This document shows, piece after piece, positions 8,968 through 16,118 of a DNA stretch of 64,000 nucleotides. Each line of letters begins with the position of its first letter. Position 1 is the stretch's first letter. Under the pieces are notes generated by a model that saw only the letters and a program-made list of their open reading frames with translations, searched no databases and was not told the DNA's origin. Position numbers and translations under genes: made by a program. The DNA is from Syntrophaceae bacterium (GTDB taxonomy: Bacteria; Desulfobacterota; BSN033; UBA1163), in assembly GCA_013388635.1 (NCBI GenBank), contig JACAEX010000088.1, positions 1-64,000 on the forward strand, read 5' to 3'.

Positions 8968-9984
8968 TTAGAATTGGTTTCCTAACTCATTCTTCTCTGC
9001 CACCTGTTTGAGGACGGAAAGCAGGCGTGGCCCAGAGGCTTGAGCGCTATATCCTTTCAACACCTTTTCCCTTCCTTCCCTGCCCATCTGTTTTCTTAAC
9101 GCGGGGTTCTCAATGAGAATGGAAAGCTTTTCCTCCCAGTCCTCGGGGGTCATGGCCCAGAAACCATTTACTCCATCCTCCACGATATCTCGATTCATCC
9201 CTATGGGTGTGCATACGGCTGGAATGCCAACACTAAAGTATTGGAGTATTTTCAACCCACATTTTCCCTGTGACCAAAGATCATTGGAGAGAGGCATGAC
9301 CCCGATATCAAAACTCTTTAAGTCCTCCCCCTCTTCATCCCATGACCATGGTTTCTTAATGATGGGGATGTGGGGACAGTCCAAAAATTCACTGCAAACG
9401 ATCTTAAACTGCACATTGGGATACTTCCTAAAGATGTTCTCAAATACCGGCATGATCGATTTCAAATATCTCAGGCTACTCCTGCTTCCCAGCCAGCCGA
9501 TGGTAATCGGTCCTTCGTGATAAAGGTCTTCTTTTGGACTATATCGGGAAAGATCAATAGAAGTTGGAATGACAACAACGCTGGAGTTATGAGAAAGGGC
9601 CTTTGTTTTTAAGAATTCATTTCCTGCAATAATCAAATCGACCCTTTTCATCATATAAGCAAACTTGACCCTTCGCGAAAAAGAATGCGGATTCTTAGAC
9701 TTGGCGCTCCGATACATCACAGCATCGTCGAAATCATAAACGATCTTTTTTGCCTTACGCCGGATGTACCAAAAGTCGACAGGATGAAAAAGCTTCCGCT
9801 GAATAAAAATGAGGTCGTATCTTCCAAGCGTGGTGTAAAACTTCCATTTATCAACCAGCTTATGTTTAAAGAGATGAACAGAAGCCTCCACTCCCTGTTG
9901 CCTTAAAAACGGGAAGTATTGAAGCACACGATAACGGCAGCTGGGGGCCTCTATATTATGAATCAAGAAAGCAACCTTCATCAT
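8968..9984 (-). CDS. Family 4-like glycosyltransferase
   Basis: 338-residue GT-B glycosyltransferase. The N-terminal domain includes VAFLIHNIEAPSCRYRV and an IVYDFDDAVM block seen in relatives of this type. The C-terminal domain has the donor-site region TIGWLGSRSS and the GT4-like end PLSNDLWSQGKCGLKILQYF followed by GIPAVCTPIGMNRDIVEDG. It lies in the polysaccharide cluster 18 bases upstream of the repeat-bordered kinase region and follows the methyltransferase gene. Two ATG codons in tandem (9984, 9981) compete behind GGAAAGG; the second has slightly better spacing. Donor and acceptor are unknown. Confidence 0.82.
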   Translation of the reverse strand: MMKVAFLIHNIEAPSCRYRVLQYFPFLRQQGVEASVHLFKHKLVDKWKFYTTLGRYDLIFIQRKLFHPVDFWYIRRKAKKIVYDFDDAVMYRSAKSKNPHSFSRRVKFAYMMKRVDLIIAGNEFLKTKALSHNSSVVVIPTSIDLSRYSPKEDLYHEGPITIGWLGSRSSLRYLKSIMPVFENIFRKYPNVQFKIVCSEFLDCPHIPIIKKPWSWDEEGEDLKSFDIGVMPLSNDLWSQGKCGLKILQYFSVGIPAVCTPIGMNRDIVEDGVNGFWAMTPEDWEEKLSILIENPALRKQMGREGREKVLKGYSAQASGPRLLSVLKQVAEKNELGNQF

Positions 9985-10001
9985 CCTTTCCCAGCCCTTC
10001 G

Positions 10002-10766
10002 TTAACCCTTTCGAGCCACCAACAGGATAGATTTTGTAAAATCGAGTGTAAGAAAACGAAAAAAGAACGAGAAGATGTAAACTTTCATCACGTATCTTAG
10101 AAAGGGTGCATTGAACAACCGAAAGAGTTCAATCGACTCAAACCGTTGACTCAAGAACAGTGCTCCCAGCTCCTCATAGTGGTAGGGTGTACAGTGACTC
10201 ACATCCTTCCAATAACGGCCAGGGGTATAAACATTGGGCGTGGTCAAAATCACCCTGCCCCCTGGCTTCAAGATTTCAAATATTTTTGCAACCATTTCCC
10301 TCCCTTTCTCCCAATCCAGATGTTCGATGACATCAAAAAGGAGGACCACATCAAATTCCTCTTTCACTTCTTCAAAAGAGGTATAGTCATGTGGGTAAGC
10401 AGGATCAATATCTAAGCTTTTATATAGGATATGCGGATAATATTTCTTGATCCGGCCTCCCAATTCACGATTATATGCGCCGATATCGAGAACAGCTTCG
10501 CCGTCTTTCAAATGCTTCAAAATGAACGGGAGACGTTTTCTTACAATTCCCAAATCCCAAATCTCAGGATATTGCTTGTGTACCTTTTCACGCCACCGAA
10601 ACTGCTCACTCCAGCGCATTGAGCTCATTCTCTCAGAACCCCCCTTTCCTTTCCCTGTCCCTCCCGAGGTATAAAGAGAATTGTCAACGACGACAACTCG
10701 GATGTCCCATTTCCTGATGGACATTTTGAAAAGCTTATCCGGAAAGACTTTTTTCACACGTATCAA
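10002..10766 (-). CDS. SAM-dependent class I methyltransferase
   Basis: 254 residues. The SAM-binding motif I reads AVLDIGAYNREL (a degenerate GxGxG), motif II is DVVLLFDVIEHLDW and the post-motif is LKPGGRVILTTPNV, as in UbiE/Coq5-like and glycan methyltransferases. A hydrophobic patch near the C-terminus (VMKVYIFSFFFRFLTL) may associate with the membrane. The start is TTG 10766 because AGGAGG lies 6 bases upstream; the first 45 residues have no clear family match. Position inside the glycosyltransferase run suggests methylation of a glycan residue or chain terminus. Confidence 0.8.
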   Translation of the reverse strand: MIRVKKVFPDKLFKMSIRKWDIRVVVVDNSLYTSGGTGKGKGGSERMSSMRWSEQFRWREKVHKQYPEIWDLGIVRKRLPFILKHLKDGEAVLDIGAYNRELGGRIKKYYPHILYKSLDIDPAYPHDYTSFEEVKEEFDVVLLFDVIEHLDWEKGREMVAKIFEILKPGGRVILTTPNVYTPGRYWKDVSHCTPYHYEELGALFLSQRFESIELFRLFNAPFLRYVMKVYIFSFFFRFLTLDFTKSILLVARKG

Positions 10767-10796
10767 AAATTGCCTCCTCGCTTGGCCAACCCAGAA

Positions 10797-11888
10797 TCAG
10801 ACAATTCCTTGCAAAAAATTAGAGAGGTGCTCCCTGGTCGTTTCTAAAGTATAATTCTGGGCCACTCTGAGTCCCTGTTGAACACATCTCTCTCTCAACG
10901 CTCTGTTCTCAATAAAGGCGAGGATGCCTTCCGCAATCTTGTCAGGCCTATGGGTGGGCACAAAATAAGCAAAATCTCGCTTCTCATCAAAATTTTTATA
11001 ACTCGATATCTCGGTAAGTATGGACGGGACGCCCGAGGCCAGGGCCTCCATTGCAGGTAAACCAAACCCCTCCATCTCCAGAGACGAAGAGATAAAAATA
11101 TCAGCACTTCTGTAAAGATCTGCCATTTCTTTTTCGTTAAGCCTCTCATAAAATTCATCCACAATCGCTTCATCCAGCTCTCTTTCAGAGGGAGGCGTCG
11201 GGGAAACCCTGATCAGTTTTAGGTTGAAACCTTTCCCCTTTAGCAATTTTACGGCAGCCAGGGTATCCCGAATACCTTTGAAACCGACGTGCATTGAACC
11301 CACCGAAAGAACCCTAATTTCTCCATCTTCTCCCCATGTCCTTCTTCCATCTGGGTAGAAAACCTTCGTGTCTATGCCGTTCTGTATTAGAAAACATCTC
11401 TGCTTATATTCCTTTTCAATTAGCTCTACAAGGTGCCTGGACACGGCAGCTTTGACAGTGGGAAGGGCGTACACCGATTTCACCTGATCTATCTTTCTTC
11501 TATACTTCATCATATCGAAATAGCGCTTTGTGATGGAAAGGATACCCTTTTTTTCACGCTTCTCTGGTATAAATTCTTCCTTAATCCTTAACCAATACTT
11601 TAAGGGTTCATAACCCTGGCAAAGATGGACGACTTTTCCCACCTTACGTCTAAAGAGACGCTCCACATCATTCCAACGTGTTCCAATGTATATCTCACAG
11701 TCTGGAATATCCTCTAAGTTGTTCCTCTTTAAGATGACCAATGTTTCAGATACATCCCATGTTCCTTCAATATCTTTTGTGATGAGGAAGGCCTCATGAC
11801 CCAACTCTTTTAGGATCTTCACGTGTTGCAAAACAACCTTCACGCCACCTGATATGCCAATACTGCTAACAAAATATCCAATTCTCAT
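10797..11888 (-). CDS. Family 4 glycosyltransferase
   Basis: 363-residue GT-B enzyme. N-terminal glycine loop MRIGYFVSSIGISGGVKVVL; C-terminal donor domain starts near RVLSVGSMHVGFKG and ends with the EX7E-type region ISSSLEMEGFGLPAMEALAS. These are the two diagnostic parts of GT4 retaining glycosyltransferases. It sits between two other glycan genes on the same strand with short gaps (30 and 52 bases), so co-transcription is likely. Sugar specificity cannot be read. Confidence 0.87.
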   Translation of the reverse strand: MRIGYFVSSIGISGGVKVVLQHVKILKELGHEAFLITKDIEGTWDVSETLVILKRNNLEDIPDCEIYIGTRWNDVERLFRRKVGKVVHLCQGYEPLKYWLRIKEEFIPEKREKKGILSITKRYFDMMKYRRKIDQVKSVYALPTVKAAVSRHLVELIEKEYKQRCFLIQNGIDTKVFYPDGRRTWGEDGEIRVLSVGSMHVGFKGIRDTLAAVKLLKGKGFNLKLIRVSPTPPSERELDEAIVDEFYERLNEKEMADLYRSADIFISSSLEMEGFGLPAMEALASGVPSILTEISSYKNFDEKRDFAYFVPTHRPDKIAEGILAFIENRALRERCVQQGLRVAQNYTLETTREHLSNFLQGIV

Positions 11889-11940
11889 CAGAAGAACCTT
11901 CTCTTCATCTCATCGGTTGGCAACACAGGTCATTTTTCCA

Positions 11941-13104
11941 CTAACCAATCTGAATTGCATTTTTGAGAACTTGATCGATCGCACTGAAATTCGACTGATG
12001 CGAATACATCTCTGCCTTTGTCCTCCCCAGATGCGAAGCGCGTTGCCTGATGCCTTCATCAAAAAAATACCTGATCGCCGTTTTCAATTCCTCGAGATCT
12101 ACTATTTTTCTTAATACAAAACCATCCTCCCCATGGTTCAGAATCCCGCTCGCCCCCGCAGAAGCGGTCGTGATCACCGGTAGCCCACTGGCAAGGGCTT
12201 CTAACACGGAGAGTGAAAATGCATCGTAAAAAGCAGGATGGACGAGGAGGTCTGCTGCTCCGTAATATTTCTCCGGCTCATCTGTCGAACCAGCAAAAAT
12301 GACCTCTTCCGAAAGCGCCAATCTCTCTGCCAAAAGGAGATAGGGCTTCTTCCTGTCCCTTCCTAAGATCAGAAGCTTAAAATGGGGGCTGTCCCCTTTT
12401 TTTATTTCTGCCAACGCCTTTAGCAGAAAGCCTAATCCTTTCATCCTGAAGTTGTTGGAGACGAATAGTATGACCAGCTCATCCCCGATGCCATGGCGTC
12501 TCCGGACCTCCTCCCGGTACTGCCGGTTTCGAGGATGGAACCGTTCGATATCAACTCCGTTATAAATCACCTCTATTTGATCCTCAGGGATTCCGTACCA
12601 CCGGATGATATCCTCTTTCACCATATCCGAGATGGCAACGATCTTTTTAAAAGCCCTTTTCTTATACGGGGCGTTCTCAATATAGCCTTGGACCCATTGC
12701 TTCGGGCTTAGCACCCTGCCCAAGAATTTAATCGACCAGAGAAACGGATTATCATAGGCCCTGAGACTCCGCCAAAACCATGCCCAGTGGACCCCTCCGT
12801 GCGGTTGAAGAATGTCGGCCTTCAAGGTATTTCCGACGCCGAGCGTGATATCGTAGTTCCCTTTTTCAATCTCTCGGGTCGCCCTGACTGCAAAGGATAA
12901 GAGCCGAAGGCTCTTGGGAAATGGAATCGTCTTCACCTGATGGAAGTGGATCCCGGATTCTTCTTGCCCCCAATGTTCTGCATAGACATGAACCTCAAAT
13001 CCCTGATGAACCATTCGGCTGCACAGGTCAACCAGATACCTTTCCGCTCCGCCTCTTCTCCTTGAGAAATCTAAGATGGCTGTGGCAAACCTTATCTTAT
13101 CCAT
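11941..13104 (-). CDS. Family 4 glycosyltransferase (WaaG-like)
   Basis: 387-residue GT-B enzyme resembling LPS core glucosyltransferases such as WaaG. It has RRGGAERYLVDLCSRM near the N-terminus, the donor-site block LVILFVSNNFRMKGLGFLL, and the EX7E region HPAFYDAFSLSVLEALASG. Its start overlaps the end of the aminotransferase gene by 13 bases, which points to translational coupling. The acceptor could be a heptose of the inner core given the GT9 fusion upstream; this is inference from context. Confidence 0.87.
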   Translation of the reverse strand: MDKIRFATAILDFSRRRGGAERYLVDLCSRMVHQGFEVHVYAEHWGQEESGIHFHQVKTIPFPKSLRLLSFAVRATREIEKGNYDITLGVGNTLKADILQPHGGVHWAWFWRSLRAYDNPFLWSIKFLGRVLSPKQWVQGYIENAPYKKRAFKKIVAISDMVKEDIIRWYGIPEDQIEVIYNGVDIERFHPRNRQYREEVRRRHGIGDELVILFVSNNFRMKGLGFLLKALAEIKKGDSPHFKLLILGRDRKKPYLLLAERLALSEEVIFAGSTDEPEKYYGAADLLVHPAFYDAFSLSVLEALASGLPVITTASAGASGILNHGEDGFVLRKIVDLEELKTAIRYFFDEGIRQRASHLGRTKAEMYSHQSNFSAIDQVLKNAIQIG

Positions 13105-14225
13105 GAGCGAATATTTTTAACCACTTCTTCGATCTCCGATTCGGTCATCTCTGGAAAAAAAGGAAGCGACAGGATCTCCTTGGCATATCGTTCGGTCATG
13201 GGAAGATCCCCTTTACTATTACCCAATTCTCTGAAAGCCCTTTGGAGGTGGATCGGACCGGGGTAGTGGATAAGGGTTTCGATCCCCTTCTCCTTCAAAA
13301 ATGCCTGGAGACCATTTCGTCTCTTCGTTCGGATCACAAAGAGGTGATAGACATGCCTGGCCTTCTCATCTTCGACCGGCGGATGAAACCCCTCCCCTTT
13401 GAGCATTCTCCTGTAAATCTCTGCCTTCCTTCTCCTCTCCTCATTCTTCTGATCCAAATATCTCAGTTTGATTCGAAGAATCGCTGCCTGGATCTCATCC
13501 AGTCGGCTGTTGAATCCCTTGAGGACATGCTGATATTTCTCCTTCTCTCCATAGCATCGAAGGAGCCTCAACTTTTCGCTCAATCGCCTCTCGTCCGTGA
13601 CCACCATTCCGCCATCGCCGTATCCCCCAAGATTCTTCGTGGGATAGAAACTGAAACAGCCAAGAAGACCGAAAGATCCTACCTTCCTCCCCTGATACCG
13701 AGCGCCATGGGCCTGACAGGCATCCTCGACGACAACGAGATCGTGACGTTTTGCCAGATCCATAATCGAATCCATCCGGGCCGGGTGGCCGTAGAGATGA
13801 ACAGGAAGGATCGCTCTGATCCTCCGCCTTCCACCCTTTGCCTTTTGCCTCCTCAGAAGATGCTCAAGGGCGTTGGGATCCATTGTATAGGTCTCCGGAT
13901 CGATATCCACGAAGAGAGGTTTGGCACCGGTCTGAGAGATCGCCAGGGCCGTAGCAATGAAGGAATTGGCTACGGTGATGACCTCATCCCCTTCTCCTAC
14001 ACCCGCCGCCTTTAAAGCCAAATAAAGAGCTTCTGTTCCAGATCCCACCCCCACCCCATATCGAACTCCACAATAACGGGAAAACTCCTCCTCAAAAGCA
14101 GAGACCTCCTCGCCCAAAATGAAGCGCCCCTTCTCAAAAACCCTCCGGACCGCAGAAAAGACCTCGTCTTGGATCTCCTTATAGTGTCTTGTTAGGTCGA
14201 TGAAAGGTACCACCTTAAACCCCAT
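13092..14225 (-). CDS. DegT/DnrJ/EryC1 aminotransferase (WbpE-like)
   Basis: PLP-dependent sugar aminotransferase, 377 residues from ATG 14225. Family blocks: VGSGTEALYLALKAAGVGEG, DEVITVANSFIATA, HLYGHPARMDSI, EDACQAHGA, and the PLP lysine in SFYPTKNLGGYGDGG. The role fitting the cluster is transfer of an amino group from glutamate to the 3-keto sugar made by the WbpB-like oxidoreductase, ahead of the WbpD-like acetyltransferase. The longer TTG start at 14264 reads into an AT-rich repeat and has no ribosome site; neither does ATG 14225, so the start is a judgement. Other DegT enzymes act on 4-keto or 3-keto hexoses, so the exact product is unproven. Confidence 0.85.
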   Translation of the reverse strand: MGFKVVPFIDLTRHYKEIQDEVFSAVRRVFEKGRFILGEEVSAFEEEFSRYCGVRYGVGVGSGTEALYLALKAAGVGEGDEVITVANSFIATALAISQTGAKPLFVDIDPETYTMDPNALEHLLRRQKAKGGRRRIRAILPVHLYGHPARMDSIMDLAKRHDLVVVEDACQAHGARYQGRKVGSFGLLGCFSFYPTKNLGGYGDGGMVVTDERRLSEKLRLLRCYGEKEKYQHVLKGFNSRLDEIQAAILRIKLRYLDQKNEERRRKAEIYRRMLKGEGFHPPVEDEKARHVYHLFVIRTKRRNGLQAFLKEKGIETLIHYPGPIHLQRAFRELGNSKGDLPMTERYAKEILSLPFFPEMTESEIEEVVKNIRSWIR

Positions 14226-14296
14226 TTCAAATTTCAAATTGAAGGAGAAGCTGACTTTTTTCAATCTGAAATCTAAAATCTGAAATCTACAATTTG
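14222..14296. repeat. AT-rich short-word repeat
   Basis: Built from repeated words such as ATCTGAAATCTAAAATCTGAAATC and CAAATTTCAAATT. It fills the gap between the epimerase and aminotransferase genes and runs to the aminotransferase start. It looks like an interspersed intergenic repeat of simple words rather than a control region. Confidence 0.55.
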
Positions 14297-14297
14297 T

Positions 14298-15296
14298 TCA
14301 CTGCCAGTATTCTTTCTTATGCTTCCTGTAGAAATCGATCGTCTTTCGAAGCCCCTGCTCCAGATCGGTCCGGGGTGCCCATCCGACCACTCGCTTGATC
14401 TTGGAGATATCCGTATAATAGTCACCGGGCTCCACCTCTTTTCGCTCCCTGGTGAACTCCGTGAACGCAACCTTTCCTGTTCCCGCAATCTCCACAATCT
14501 TCTTCGCCAGGTCGATGAAGTTAATGGGAACCCCTGTCCCCACATTAAATACCTCTCCATAGGCTCGATCACAGGCTGCCACCTGTAAAAAACAGTCCAC
14601 CAGATCGTCCACATAGAGAAAATCCCGCAGTATCCGGCCATCTCCAAAGACAGGGATCTCCTCATTGTCGATGGCCTTCCGGATGAACCAGTTAAGGACG
14701 CCGTATTCATCGTGCGCCATCTGGTGTCGAGGTCCATAGGTGTTTGTGATTCGAAGACATGTCCCAGGGATCTTATGGACATCGTGATAAACGAGAACCA
14801 TCTTTTCCGCGGTCAAATTGGTCACCGCATAGATCCCCTTGGGATTGGTCGGATGATCCTCGCCTACGGGCAGGGTGACGCTGGAACCATATTCTCCCCT
14901 CGTCCCGGAAAAGATGATCTTCGCCTCCCGATTATATTTCCGGCAGGATTCGAGAAGCACGAGCGTTCCCCGGCAATTGATATCCAGATCCTGAATGGGA
15001 TTTCTGATGCTGTCGACGTGATTGACCTGTCCGGCCAGATGAAAGATATACTCCTGATCCTTGACCAGATAGTCCATGGAATGGCTATCCCTCACATCGC
15101 TGAAGTTAATCTTGACCTGATCTGCAACCTCCTTCACATTGAAAAGGTTCCCTCCTAAGCGGGGCATCATGTTATCAACGACCGTCACCTTGGCACCCCA
15201 TTTGACCAGTCGCAGGCATAGATTGGATCCGATGAACCCCAACCCACCAGTGACCAATACCCTCTTTCCCTTAAAGACCGCCTCATCAGGAGCCAT
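14298..15296 (-). CDS. NAD-dependent nucleotide-sugar epimerase/dehydratase (SDR)
   Basis: Extended short-chain dehydrogenase of 332 residues. The NAD-binding loop is VLVTGGLGFIGSNL, the second Asp is in VTVVDNM, and the C-terminal substrate domain has FGDGRILRDFLYVDDLVDCF, typical of UDP-glucose epimerase relatives. The active site is unusual: the expected YxxxK reads YAVTN, replacing the catalytic lysine by asparagine, and the serine block reads FSGTRGEYGSS. It may therefore be a divergent or inactive member, or belong to a subfamily with a different proton relay. ATG 15296 was chosen because AAGGAG lies 7 bases upstream; it overlaps the preceding gene by 11 bases. Confidence 0.82.
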   Translation of the reverse strand: MAPDEAVFKGKRVLVTGGLGFIGSNLCLRLVKWGAKVTVVDNMMPRLGGNLFNVKEVADQVKINFSDVRDSHSMDYLVKDQEYIFHLAGQVNHVDSIRNPIQDLDINCRGTLVLLESCRKYNREAKIIFSGTRGEYGSSVTLPVGEDHPTNPKGIYAVTNLTAEKMVLVYHDVHKIPGTCLRITNTYGPRHQMAHDEYGVLNWFIRKAIDNEEIPVFGDGRILRDFLYVDDLVDCFLQVAACDRAYGEVFNVGTGVPINFIDLAKKIVEIAGTGKVAFTEFTRERKEVEPGDYYTDISKIKRVVGWAPRTDLEQGLRKTIDFYRKHKKEYWQ

Positions 15297-16065
15297 CTTC
15301 TTTCTCCTTTTCACACCTGGTCATCTCCCAGAGTTTGGCATACTTAATAAAGACATAGAACATCGTCGCTACGATGATGATCAATCCCGGCAATCCGTCT
15401 CGAAATCCTGACTTCAGAAGGTATTCCTTGACGAATCGAAACGGAGGATGGAGGAGGAGTTTGAAGAGGCTGAATTTCTCCCCGCTCTTGAGCATATCCT
15501 CTGCTGCAATTTGAGAATACTTATCAATGATCTGAATCTGATCCGAAATATCCTGGTAGTTATAGTGGAGATATTCGTTCTTTAACGAACCCACCTTTCC
15601 GTCCACCACAACCCTCGCATGAAGCCCGCCTTCCCACCTCCCCTTATCCCTTCGATAGAGCCGGATCTCATAGTCCGGATACCACCCTCCGTGCCGTATC
15701 CATCTTCCCAAGTAATACGTGCGGCGATACCCGTAGTAGCCATCGACCTCCTCTCTCTTCTCTTCCAACACCCTCCGAATCTCATCGGCCAGCTCTGGGG
15801 GAATCTCCTCGTCCGCATCGACAAACATAATCCAATGATGAGTGGTCTGGTCCGCCGCAAATTGATACTGATCCCGATGGCCTGTCCACTTTCGCTGATA
15901 GGTCTTCTCCGTATATCGCTGACAGATTTCATAGGTCCCATCCGTGCTGAAGGAATCAACAACCACCAATTCGTCTGCCCAGCCCAGGCTTTTCAGGCAG
16001 CGCTCAATGGTCCGGCGATTGTTATAAGTAAGGATATATACTGAGACTGGAATCCTTTCCATCAT
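15286..16065 (-). CDS. Family 2 glycosyltransferase (WaaE/KdtX-like)
   Basis: 259-residue GT-A glycosyltransferase. Motifs: VYILTYNNRRTIERCLKSL, VVVDSFSTDGTYEI, and the DxD motif MFVDADEEIPPEL, followed by GGWYPDYEIRLYRRDKG. This pattern matches the WaaE/KdtX group that adds glucose to heptose I of the LPS inner core. The C-terminus has a hydrophobic segment (LIIIVATMFYVFIKY). It starts 10 bases after the GT9 fusion gene and overlaps the SDR gene, so it is within the same transcript. Confidence 0.85.
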   Translation of the reverse strand: MMERIPVSVYILTYNNRRTIERCLKSLGWADELVVVDSFSTDGTYEICQRYTEKTYQRKWTGHRDQYQFAADQTTHHWIMFVDADEEIPPELADEIRRVLEEKREEVDGYYGYRRTYYLGRWIRHGGWYPDYEIRLYRRDKGRWEGGLHARVVVDGKVGSLKNEYLHYNYQDISDQIQIIDKYSQIAAEDMLKSGEKFSLFKLLLHPPFRFVKEYLLKSGFRDGLPGLIIIVATMFYVFIKYAKLWEMTRCEKEKEDGS

Positions 16066-16069
16066 TCCT

Positions 16070-16118
16070 CATCCATCATCCATCGTTCATCGTCCCTCGT
16101 TCATCGTTCATCGTTCCT
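16070..16118. repeat. Tandem short-word repeat entering a coding end
   Basis: Imperfect tandem words of the type CATCGTTCATCGTCC. The repeat lies between the GT2 and GT9 genes and supplies the last dozen or so codons of the GT9 fusion protein (tail GTMNDERGTMNDG). Related word families occur near 34381 and 40751. Confidence 0.7.

Noticed and set aside
13242..14015. Open frame of 257 codons on the plus strand
   Set aside because: Antisense to the DegT aminotransferase, which has all family motifs.
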